DNA from: Linyphia triangularis
Lineage: Eukaryota > Arthropoda > Arachnida > Araneae > Linyphiidae
Assembly (NCBI GenBank): GCA_963978545.1
Contig: OZ021721.1
Coordinates: 42,170,785-42,234,784, forward strand
Reading direction: 5' to 3'
DNA: 64,000 nt
Under the pieces are notes generated by a model. That model was not told where the DNA came from, ran no database searches, and was given only the letters and a program-made list of their open reading frames with translations. Numbering within the stretch: position 1 is the stretch's first letter; every line of letters starts with the position of its first letter. A program made the translations under genes and the position numbers. Of this stretch, positions 34,559 through 45,800 are shown one piece after another.

Positions 34559-37110
34559 ACTGTATTAAAATCACGAAAACATTTTGCATTTATTGGATGT
34601 TATCGCCTAGCTTTGTATTTATCTTAAAATTATAAATTTGATTTAAATAACGTGCTTAAAATTTCTCTACAAATTGAAAGTATGGTATCATCTTCTGTCT
34701 CAGAATTGTTTTAAAATCCGTCATTCTTCCACTCTCAACATACACCCCCCATCAGTATACACTCAAATATTATTCCGTAGTGGTAAGAAACGGTAGTGAG
34801 ATATACAAAATATTCCCTTACGCTGAGGTAATAAACATATCCTAAAATTTAAAGACAAGATTTGCAGATATTCTCTACAGTATACTACATCAAAGACCGA
34901 TTTATGTAACCGATTACTATAGGTGCAACATAGCAGATGGGAAACCATTGACGATTTTTGGGGTTATTTAAATAGTAATGACGCATTTTATTACCGTCTT
35001 CATTAAATTAAGGCCAATATATCAATACTTTTAATGACAAAGGATTTATTAAAATACAGGTTTATTTTTAAAAAACTAAACAATGGAATTGATTCAATTA
35101 ATTGTGGTAGCTGCTAATCAATAATTAAAAAGCTAGAAAATTCTGGAAATTCAAAAAGTGTTGATTCATTAAGACTATAATCATTTTCAAGTTCTCAATT
35201 CCTAGTATTATATTTTTTACTGTGTGGCTTCACATTTTTTATGTTTAAAACGCAACAGTGTAACTGATTTTAATTAAATTAGAGCAATTTTGTAGTGTTT
35301 TACGCAAAATAACATGCTTATGAATATACAAATACGGCAACCTTATTAAATTGAGTGAGTTAATCGAAATTCGGAAATGTTCTATGTAAAATATCGTTTT
35401 GGTGTTGTAATTTATTATCTTAAATTTAAATTATGTTAAAATTCCAAATTTTAATTTTTTTTAATATTTTCTTCGCTTAAATTTTGTGAAGAGATTGAAG
35501 ATCTGATAATCATTTATTTTAGATGTCTGTGAATTTTTAACAGTTTTAAAGTTATTTACTGAAATTTTAAGTCATAAATTCAAATAAATTGATGTCTGAT
35601 GTAATTAAAAAAAATCTTGGGCTCTTTGAGGACCACCAGATGTATTTCAAGCCCTAATTGCGGTGTTCATATTTTTGGAATATTTATCTATTTTTTAAAA
35701 AAAAAATTTAAAATTACCAATCAACTTTTCCAATCAAGGTAATTACAAATTTACTATATTTTAATTACTCATATTTCAATTGTCTTTTTTTAATTGTTTC
35801 TCTCGTAATTTATAATTTTTATAAGAATTTTTCAGGCAATTTGGGGGGCCGTAAGCATAACCTTTAAGATCTTATCTCAACTCAATTCTGGTGGGGAAGG
35901 CGTAATCTCAGTGGAGTAGATGAGTGCAAATCGTGTTTACCAAGAGTAAAAGTGAATGATAAATATTGAAGAACAATCGTGTAATTCCCATTCTTGGGAG
36001 AAGAAAGCAATGCTTAGGCTTTGGATTTGGAATAACTCGATAAAACATGGCTTTACTGGTAGACAAACCACAATACCCACGTTAACGAATTTAGAGAAAT
36101 TTTTTAAAGTTCACGCAATTCGAATTCCTGTTAAAAATTTTATGGTATTTCAAAATCTATTGCCCTTTTAAAGAAAATTCTCCACAAAGAATCATTGGAG
36201 AGAATAAACATGTATTGAAAAATAATATATAGCAGTTAAATCCTGGTTTCTTAACTCTTTTTTTTTTTCTTCTGATGGATGCTCTATTTGCCTTAATTCT
36301 ATTTGAAAACTAAAATTTATTATTTTGAAGGATAATATAAAATAAATTGTGTGAATTACAGATAACTGTTTCTATAAAGAATGAGCCAAGGGAAAAGTAA
36401 TTTTTAAGCTTTGTGTTGCTTTCATAGTAACCCGTCTCGAAATCGTTATATTTACCGAACGACGACGATCTCGTGACTGAAAGTTATGTTACTGGACAAC
36501 TAAAGGTATAGCCTAGAGTTTTATGAAATCTTCAGTAGTAAGCTCTCCACGCGTGCAAGACGAACAAATCGCCATGAACGCAGTCTGTTGAAAAGATGAG
36601 TCACTTTTTTATACACCCTGTACTATTTAATACATTAAGAAATAAATATTAAATTGTTAAATGAATGATTTTTCACTGGATTATGATTACCTTTAAGAAA
36701 GAGTTATATTAAGTTTTAAGAGATTATATAACTTTTCTTATTATTTCCATCGAGTTTTTGAGTCGTTTGGACAATGGAAAAAAGTTTAAAAATGAATTAC
36801 AAAATTTAAGGATAAACTACAGTAAAAAGATCAAGTTAAATAAAAGCGTGTAATGACAATATATTTTTGTATGATTAAAAAAAAAAAAAACATATTAAAC
36901 AAAACTATAACAAATTAAGAATGAAATATAAATAAAAACTTACCAGGCTTTCAACTAATCGAATAACGATAAAAGATTTTAAGACATCTATTATTCCTCA
37001 GTATGAGAATTCCATCCATGAGAACAAGAGTCCGCAATAATGATGTTGAAGAAGCACAAATACACATTTGAAAGTCCTCATTCTTTGATCCTCAGTAATT
37101 CAGCCTTAAA
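34559..37110. other. Noncoding interval downstream of the spidroin-like gene
   Basis: AT-rich with no recognised gene. At 36595-36625 a sequence ending TATACACCCTGTAC resembles the TACAGGGTGTATA terminus of some DNA transposons, with no partner end found. An open stretch at 35956-36171 has no known motif. Confidence 0.5.
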
Positions 37111-37116
37111 TTTATT
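37111..37116 (-). promoter_or_regulatory. Putative polyadenylation signal of the spidroin-like gene
   Basis: AATAAA on the minus strand, about 40 bases after the stop codon at 37156. It is the nearest canonical hexamer, but AT-rich sequence makes chance matches common. Confidence 0.45.
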
Positions 37117-37155
37117 GAACCACTTCTAATTCAAATAATTCTCTTGTGTTCCTAT

Positions 37156-39882
37156 TTAGGTTGCAAAAAACACAGTTTGTAAATTCGCGCATATTGCAGT
37201 CGACACTGTAGTTGCACTTAATATATTTCCTGCTTCATTTCTTAAGTCATAACACGTCAAAGCCGTAGTCAGGGCAATTGAACACGCAATGTCTGAAACT
37301 CCATCGTTTAATTGAAGAAACAAAATAGCATTTCTGTAAATTCTTTCCAAAGCCAATTTATCCATTGCGCTGCATTTTATTGAGTCGACAACTGCATTTG
37401 CAATTGAAGAGACAAGCTTAACTGCCCTTTTCTTCCATGTGACTGATCTAAAAACCAATCTGAATATTCGTGACGATAGAAGGTTATAATAAATAGAAAT
37501 GATGTATTTATCCGTAATTGAATGAACACTATCATTAGCAATACGCTCGCAAACAACATGTGTGTTTCTTTTCAACTTTGTTGTATTTGTGTCTAGGGCA
37601 GAAGAAAGGTAGTTGAATCTTTCAATCTGACAATAATCAATGACATCTTCGACTTGATTGAGGTGATTTGGCAAAGCATTTAAAGTTTTGTGCGAGAATA
37701 CTGTCTCTTTTTCTTTTTGTTTCTTTAAATATTCGTCGAATACTTTTATGAGAGCCGAGCTGATTTTAGAGACTTGTGGACTTTTTCTTCGTAAGATATG
37801 TTCTTTCATTGTAAATTGCACTGTCGAAGAAACTAAAGCCCGAATATTTATCATATCGCATTTTGTATTACTCATGCTCAAAACTTCATTAATTCTGCGT
37901 TTCAATAAAAACAACCTTGATAAATCAAACCTAGTTATAACACTTAAGCTGAAAGAAAGTTTTTGGGATAAAGAATAAATCTGTGTAATATTGCACTTAC
38001 AAAGATAAAATGCACGTACACTTTCGGCTGACATCAATCGGTTGAATAATTCATCTTCAAGTGACATTGTAGTATAATTTCTTTCACTGGAATTTTTAAA
38101 AGCACTTTTGAAATTTCCTATGGAATTAGATGATAGATTTGAAAGTTTATTGCACAGAAACATGCTTGCAGATATAGTTTTATAAATCAGTCTACTTGAA
38201 TATGAAACCTTGACATCGCAGAAACTATTAGCAAGTATGTTTTTAATTATATAAAGAAATGTAGAAATATTGAATTTTGTTGAAAATATATCTTTCAATG
38301 CATCAGCCAACAAAGTCGTGTCTTTCTTGTTCATATCCATTGTTACGAAAGCTGCAATTTCTGTGACAAAACTGGTTTTTTCAAAAATATCAATATTTTC
38401 AATTCTTGAAATTAATTTATTACAACGTGAATTTGACAATATGTTATACACAAACATTTCTTTAAATAAACAATAACATTTCAGATTGTTATTGATGGGT
38501 GAAACGGTGTTAATAAATCCTGTTAGAGAAGCTAAATGAGAGCTAAATAACTTCTTTGAGCACTTTGTTAATGCTTTTGTAACTCCTAAACGTAAAGCAT
38601 TATTTGCAGCAACAGTACCTGAAGTAAAATGTACAGAATTCAAATAATTTTCTGTGCTTAAGAATTTAGCTGTAACTGAAGAAATTTTATGAATAAAATA
38701 TGAATCATTCTTTTCAGGTGCTTGTAGTATTTTGTGGTACTCTGTTGCCAAGATCTGTCTTTTTGATAAACAGCTGTTGGTAAGGTAGGCAATAGAAGTT
38801 GACATGTCTTGTGCATAAGACTCGATGTCGGTAGAGGCTCTTAAATACCGAAGAATGTAAAAAAGTTTAGTCGATTTCATGTTGTATTGGAGAGCAGAAT
38901 AAAACTCTACTTCGTCAAGTGAATGAGGGTTTGAATATCCTAAACTCAAATACTTCGTAAATTCTTGATTCGTTTTGCATTCTTTGTATTTGTTGATTGT
39001 TGAAGATCTTTGGATATTTGAAAGGTTCTTAGTGGAACGTTTAATTCCCTTCAGCATTGCATTAACAACTGCAGTTGCTTGAAAAACAATTCTGTTTATT
39101 TCTAATGACTTCTGCTGTTCATATAATTGACCGATAGTTATTGACATAATTTCAGCGAAGAGTTTTATGTTCCTAAGTGTTTTAAGTTGATGCATCATGG
39201 TTTTCAAGGTGTCTTTAACAATATAAACTTTTTCTGGATTGAAACGGGTCATAGTTAATAGAGAAATTATTATTTCTGATGCGCAATTGTTCAAGCTAAT
39301 AATTCCTCTATCGTATCTAAAAAAGTCATGAAAAGTTTTCGAAGTCATTAAATTATAGTTCATGATTTCTTGAAACACTGATTTGTGAGGATTATCTTTT
39401 ATAAAATCTGAGGTTCTCGAAATAATTTGTCCTTTTAAAATGGATCGCAAAATTCCTTTATTCAAAGCATGATGGACAACCGCTGTTTGTGTTACTAACT
39501 GACTAATCACTAAAAACTGTTTCTTTTCTAAGAAATCTGTGAAAATGAACGAGATTTTCTTGACAAATGAGTAAATACTTGATTTCTCATTTCTTTCTGA
39601 AAGGATCGTTTTCAAAGAAAATATCAAAAAACGTTTATCTTGATTAGTTTTTTTGTTTAATATGCTGACGATTGACTTTGTCATTTCTGTAATAAAAATT
39701 GCAGCTTGACTATCTGATATGTTCATAATAAAATTTGATAAAAGCGTATGGGTTTTTAAATTGTAATACAACATTGTTTGAAAGTGCTTTGTATATCTTG
39801 GTAACAGGTATATTTGAGAGTTTTCGTGATTTCTTGGGGGGGGGGGTACTTGCGTTGACGCAATTATGTAAGAATAATCCAA
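37156..39882 (-). CDS. Spidroin-like repeat protein, 3' part (second reading frame of the same gene)
   Basis: A 908-residue frame overlaps the end of the 3000-residue frame by 173 bases. Its first ~20 residues, before the proline run, are an out-of-frame artefact. The true continuation begins at the C run (39836-39846) and flows into a standard linker and a module starting at about residue 33 (QTMLYYNLKTHTLLSNF). Six modules follow, with their SS-x-x-F-like positions near residues 45, 180, 336, 483, 618 and 803, the same ~160-residue spacing as upstream. The last module (IYYNLLSSRIFRLVF onward) runs to the stop. The protein ends ANLQTVFFAT, with no spidroin-type C-terminal domain. Composition is Ser, Leu, Lys, Ile and Asn rich. 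Unbroken coding over 900 codons in AT-rich DNA argues that the frame is, or was recently, translated. Confidence 0.8.
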   Translation of the reverse strand: MDYSYIIASTQVPPPPRNHENSQIYLLPRYTKHFQTMLYYNLKTHTLLSNFIMNISDSQAAIFITEMTKSIVSILNKKTNQDKRFLIFSLKTILSERNEKSSIYSFVKKISFIFTDFLEKKQFLVISQLVTQTAVVHHALNKGILRSILKGQIISRTSDFIKDNPHKSVFQEIMNYNLMTSKTFHDFFRYDRGIISLNNCASEIIISLLTMTRFNPEKVYIVKDTLKTMMHQLKTLRNIKLFAEIMSITIGQLYEQQKSLEINRIVFQATAVVNAMLKGIKRSTKNLSNIQRSSTINKYKECKTNQEFTKYLSLGYSNPHSLDEVEFYSALQYNMKSTKLFYILRYLRASTDIESYAQDMSTSIAYLTNSCLSKRQILATEYHKILQAPEKNDSYFIHKISSVTAKFLSTENYLNSVHFTSGTVAANNALRLGVTKALTKCSKKLFSSHLASLTGFINTVSPINNNLKCYCLFKEMFVYNILSNSRCNKLISRIENIDIFEKTSFVTEIAAFVTMDMNKKDTTLLADALKDIFSTKFNISTFLYIIKNILANSFCDVKVSYSSRLIYKTISASMFLCNKLSNLSSNSIGNFKSAFKNSSERNYTTMSLEDELFNRLMSAESVRAFYLCKCNITQIYSLSQKLSFSLSVITRFDLSRLFLLKRRINEVLSMSNTKCDMINIRALVSSTVQFTMKEHILRRKSPQVSKISSALIKVFDEYLKKQKEKETVFSHKTLNALPNHLNQVEDVIDYCQIERFNYLSSALDTNTTKLKRNTHVVCERIANDSVHSITDKYIISIYYNLLSSRIFRLVFRSVTWKKRAVKLVSSIANAVVDSIKCSAMDKLALERIYRNAILFLQLNDGVSDIACSIALTTALTCYDLRNEAGNILSATTVSTAICANLQTVFFAT

Positions 39883-42800
39883 TACTTTTCCTTATCGTGC
39901 GTGACCAAAGTACCGATTTTGAAGCACTCCAATAATAATAAAATTTCATTAAATTCTCTGTTTTTTCCGATGCTATTCTTCGAGCAAATGTTTCTCTATC
40001 TTTTATTTCAGATACTGAGGGTAAAATATTTTCAAATGATTCCAAAAGAAACTGTTTATTTTCCAAATTCATTCTTGAAAATTGCCCTGTGATTTCTGCC
40101 AATTCAAATGCTAAATAATTTGAATTGAAGCAATGTGGCTGATACTTTAAATGCTTACGTACACCCTGGGAAGAAAGTATGCTGTACTCTAATAATTCTT
40201 CAATTAAGGATGGAATCGACATATTTTTGGCATTTACAGGAGCTACCTGTTGACTAGCTCTCATTTTGTCTCGATGTTTATCTTCTTTAACAGTCATTTG
40301 AGATTTCTTTATTTTTCTGGAGTGGTTTCCACTTAAGAAAGCAATTTTTCTATTATTGTATGATAAATCTTTGAAATCTTTGAATTCGTGAAGTGGAAAG
40401 AGCAATCTTTTGGCTTTGTTAATTTGAATTTTTCTTGTTGTTTCAAGAATAACTTTAAATAAAATATAACTTGTATGTGCAGCTTGTATTGTTATCCTAT
40501 CTTTTAATAAATGACTTTGATCTTCGAATTCTTGGGCTACCATAGTTGCTATAACTTGGGAATACAAAGTTTGACTTTTCATTGTTTTAATTTCCAACAG
40601 TACATTAAGAAGAGTCTTTTGAAAATAAGATAAGCTTTTCTGTTGTAAGTGGGCTGTTAATGTTAGAGATTCTGAAAATTCTGAAGCAAACATTTCAAAA
40701 TCGACTCTGTTCCTTTCACTTTTAAAAAAATTGACAAAAATACTCGAAGACATCAAGTTGTACTCCAGTGATTGTTTGAATAAAATTCGTGGTAATACTT
40801 TTTTCTCATCTGTGCATGAATTCTTTGACTGTGAGCTAATTGTTAAAAATGCTCTTAACATTCCTTTCTTTAAGGCATTACTAACTACTACAGCTTGTGC
40901 TACTGTTCTCTGTGGAAGAAGAAAATGCTTCTGTTCCAAAAAGTTTGTAATTTTGGAAAAAAAATTCACGGAATTGTAGTATGGACCTTTGTGTTGTGAA
41001 TTTGTATAAATTAACTCATTTAATAACTCGAATATAGCGTACTCATCATGGATCTGTATGTTCTTTATTAAACGGGACAACCTTTTAGTCATTTCTTCAG
41101 AATATACTATATTACAAGAAATAAACGTATTTCTGAGAAAATAATTTGAGCTCATGTGAGACCGAATTTCATCACGTAAAAGCTTTTCAAATACTACTAA
41201 ATTTGAAGATAAATTACTTTTGTGTCCCTTTTCAGCTACAGTTGAAGTATTTCTTTTTTCATTGCTACACATCCAGGGAATTCCAACAAGTATGTCGGAG
41301 GAGAAGACATTGCTTACCAAAGAGGCTTGAGATACAGCTTTCGATGGGTTCAAAAAGTGTTCTTTAGCCAAAACATTGGAAGTAACAACTGCTATATCTC
41401 TAGAAAACTGGCTAACGCTAGCCTTTTCAGGCACAGATAGAAAGATTCTATAATATGCCTTCGCTAATATTTGCATCGAATGTAATTTCATCTGTGTTGC
41501 TTTTCCAACAGACTTCGCTAAACTAATTGCATGCATTTTTGAATCGATACAGTCGGTACGTAATTGAAGATAATTAATCAAAAACTTTGAAGACGATAAA
41601 GCAAGCTCCATTGATTTCTTAAATAAATCTTTGAAAGGAAGATTGGGGGATTTGACTCCATCTACTTTCTTCTGTAAGTTAGGAATGAGGGCAAGTGATG
41701 CATTTTCAGTTCTCTGAATTGTTTTATTGTAAAGTAAACTCTTCCTCACTAAATACGTCATTGATGAAACTTTATGAAGTGCTGAATTTATAGCGTACGA
41801 TACATTAACTGCAAGTGATTGTATTTTACCTGTAACAAAGGCATTTTTCTGATAAAGCAATCTGGAAATTGAGAGTGCAAACTGGTCTGCATACCGTTTT
41901 GTTGTAACATTTCCATGTAACTTGTACAAGAAAACGTCAAATGCTTGAATCAAGTCAGTATTTATAGATATGGAAGTAATATTATCAATAGCATCAGCTA
42001 CTTCATAACTAAATTTAGTTGCCTTGATATAAGTGGTATTATAATTGAATAATCTGTTGAACATTTTCGACGATAAAAGATTATACACTAAAAGTCTTGA
42101 AAATTCTACATTACTTTCTTGCTTTGGTATAATAATATTATGTAAATAACGTTTAGAATTTGTGGTTGCGTTATTCATTTCCCCAAAATCTTCCCAGAAA
42201 AGATTAAAAGATGTTAGATTTGAAAATGGAATTGAATAAATTTTACTCAAATGAAGTTTTAATCTTTGCAATGCTTTGCTCATTGTAGAAAAAACTATTG
42301 AAGCTTGAATCACTGCTCTGTTGGAAATAAGGTACTGATTTATTGTATTTGAAGTTTGAATGGAAAACAATTTTGCGTACACTTTACACGATCCTGCCTC
42401 CACTTTCTTCAATTCCTTGTTATAATTGTACGTTAACAATTTAGAATTAACCGAAGAAAACATTTTTATTTTAGATATACTTTTAGCTGCAATACTCCCA
42501 TAAATTTGAGCATGTGCTTGTGATGTCCAAGAATTAAATATCTCGCAAAAGATGTTCGAGGATATCAAAATATTATACAGAGACCGTTCAAACTGCACAG
42601 ATGCCAGTTGAGTTTCAGTTAGAATATACTTTTTTAAAAGTTTTCTTTCTCTTGCTTGTAAACAACGTGATATTCCATTTGACAAAGCAGTAAACATGTC
42701 GAAAGCTCTATATGCTAGTTTCCCAGGTTCCGCGCATTCAGAAAGTTTCAGGATTTCGTAAGAAAAGTTTGCAAAAATTTTTACGTATTCAACAGTGTTT

Positions 42801-45800
42801 GAGTTTTCCTGAGTTAAATTAATTATGTCATTATACAGTTTCATATATTTTCTTCTTATAAAACAACGTCGCATTACTCTTGATAAATATTTAATTAATT
42901 GTGGGAAACATTCAGTGGCAGATTCACTGGTTAAGTCATCATTAAATATTTTTGAAAATATTCTTGTCGATGACAAGCCCGAAAACAAAATTTCATTGAA
43001 TAGAATTTCTTCAGATCCTATATTTTCCTTTTCATTTTCCTTCTGGTTTGTAGCTTCAGTAAAACTGTATTTTGGTATCGCTTTTACTGGATTTGTTTTA
43101 TTTGTTTTCATTCTTTCCATGACATTTAAGCTATACTTTGCATCTACTTTAGAAACAACGTAAAAAATTGCATTATTGATTGCTATAGATGCTAAAGCAG
43201 CTTGCGTTACTAACTTATTCGGTGTTAAAAGGCCATAGTAAAACAACAAATTAGTAACGGTTAAAGATAATTCATTTCCAAATTCTACAGGATCCATTTC
43301 GCCATCCATAGAATGAAGCGATGTGTTAAATATTTGAAAAGCATGTTGTTCACTGACTGAGGAAAAGTCTGGTGTGTTAATAGTGTATTTAGATAGAGAA
43401 AAAATCAAATCTTTAAGTGGTACTCGTTTTAAATCTCGCAACAATTTTCTCTGAAAAGCTCTTGATGTTTTCAAATTGAAAGAAAGCAATCGATAAAATA
43501 ATACCATAGTTCTTTCTTTTTGTATTTTTTCGATTCTCATTTCCTTACTTTGTTCCATATTGAAGTTCAATAGCCCAGTTTGAATTGAATTTTGTGATAA
43601 AGACAAAAGTTTCTGATTAATACTCAAGAGCTTTAGTATCTTCGAGGAATCACTTTCAGTGGTTGACTTGAAATATTCATTAAGGACAGGATTTAAATCA
43701 CTGGAATCAGAAACAAAATCTCCACTGCTATTTCTTGAATTTAATAACGATGCTTCTGGATCAAACTTGCTGAAAGAATTATGCTTTTCGGGATAAGAGC
43801 CGTCTGTTTCTCTAATGTTTTTACCAAGTTTCGAAATACACATCATTAGTTTATTCGATATCGTTATAGTTGTTGGGATAACTCCTTTTATTTGGGATGC
43901 ATTTTGACTTAGTAACGTGCTTGTTACGTTAGACAATGAATGAGCAAATACATCAACCGTTATATTGTACTTGGCAACTTTCATAGAATTGATTATGTAT
44001 TCTAATGATTTCGGTGTACTCTTCAAATGTATACTGCTGTTTATGAGGCATTTTGCTAAGTTATATACTACATTTGAATTATATGCAGTAAATCTTATAT
44101 ATGAAAAAAATTGTAAAAATAGTTTTGAAGACATAAAATTATAATAAAAAAGTTCAGATGCTTCTTTAGTGCAGGTTTCTATTACTTTCCTCCTAAGTGA
44201 ATCAGGAAATGTTGTTTTATTTTCAAGTTTATTTAAATTATATATTAAAATACTACACTTGAAAGATGTGTTAAATTTTTCTTTGTGATTTTTTGCTTGG
44301 GTATTTTTATGATTTATTCTTTCCATAAGAACATTAATAATGGCATCCGAAGATTTGTTAGCAAGTTGAACCTCTGCACCATGTATACATGCATTTAGTT
44401 CACATAACAAATCATAAGTTGTAGATGCTATGGACTTGGCATACATCCTAGGATTCTTGTCTTGAATATTCCTGAATGCTGCATAGTATGAAAGTGTATA
44501 AGCCCGGGTTCCAATAACCTTTTTTCCCGTCATATTGGTCACTGCCATTGCAATTGAGTTTGCTATATCAAATGATTCTAAAGTAGAAATTACACTTTTG
44601 AAGGTGCTGTTGAATAATTCTGAAGAAAGCAAGCTGCTATTCATAGATTGAAGAAATATATCTTGTTGTATTGATAATTCAGAATTTTCAGTTGAATACT
44701 TCATAAAGTTATCACTTTCTTTTCTATGAATCAGTGATGCTTCTGCTTTATAGCTGTCACCATTTGGCAATCCAGACAACATGGCATAAGATACAGTTTC
44801 CACTTTTTCTTTTATTCCATCCCAGGTGAGGGTTTCATATGTCTGGAGCAGGTGGGCAATTTCATAAGCGAATGCGCCAGCATATTTATTAGTAGATGGA
44901 ATTTGTTTCACTGAATACATTGCTTTAACAAAGGCTACTGACATGGATGATTCTGGAATTAAATTAAAGTCCTTTAATAGTGATTCCGCCATTGAAAAGG
45001 CATAAGCAGCAGCTATCTCTCGAGGCGTAGTGTTTCGAAAAGAACTTCTAAAAGTTTTCGATGAAATAAGTTTATGACAGAGAAGATCACCCAAAATCAG
45101 GATGTTTCCCTTTTCTTGTGTCATTCCATACTCGAAACAATAATTGTTTTCTGTTTTCAAATAATTTAAAGTCAGTAATATTACATCTAAAGCTGTTTGT
45201 GAAAGATCTTTCGTGCTTATCTCATTTAGTATTCCATAATTTGTGAATAACCAAAGCATTTTCACAACAATGAAGTTTACGTAATCTTCATTTTTAGGAT
45301 AATCATTTAATTGACTTAAATCTTGTTCAAAATTTCTACTAAACAAACTTATTAATAATTTAGTTAAATTAAGTCTGTTTACTAATTCATCGTTAATGCC
45401 AAAAAGGTATCTCATGGCTTTATCACGCGGAAATCCAGTATAAAATACAGACGTAAAATTTAAACTATCTTTTAAAAGAGAAGTCATCATGTTAGAAAAT
45501 TCAAGTTGGGTTTTGCTAATAAAGGATTCTACCTTAATATGTGAGCCTTTATTTGGTGATCTCTCAGGAAATTGGAAATTATGAGCAGAATTATTTTGTC
45601 TTAAATTGCGTGTATTTAATTCTGGAGACACAATTTCCGCTGGAAGTCCAACTATCATAGCGTCTGAAACTAACTTCACTTTATCAGTCAAAGAAAACTT
45701 CGTTAAGAGTCCCTTTTTAGACATTAGTTTTGACACTTCTGAAGAAAAAGCTTTGCAATAATCACTCGTAGATTTTGTGACAATTGAATTTAGTGCTGTT

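Noticed and set aside
42825..43163. 112-codon plus-strand frame inside the large gene
   Set aside because: It is antisense to a coding region that is open for thousands of codons on the other strand. Similar plus-strand frames at 37688, 40731 and 41146 were dropped for the same reason.
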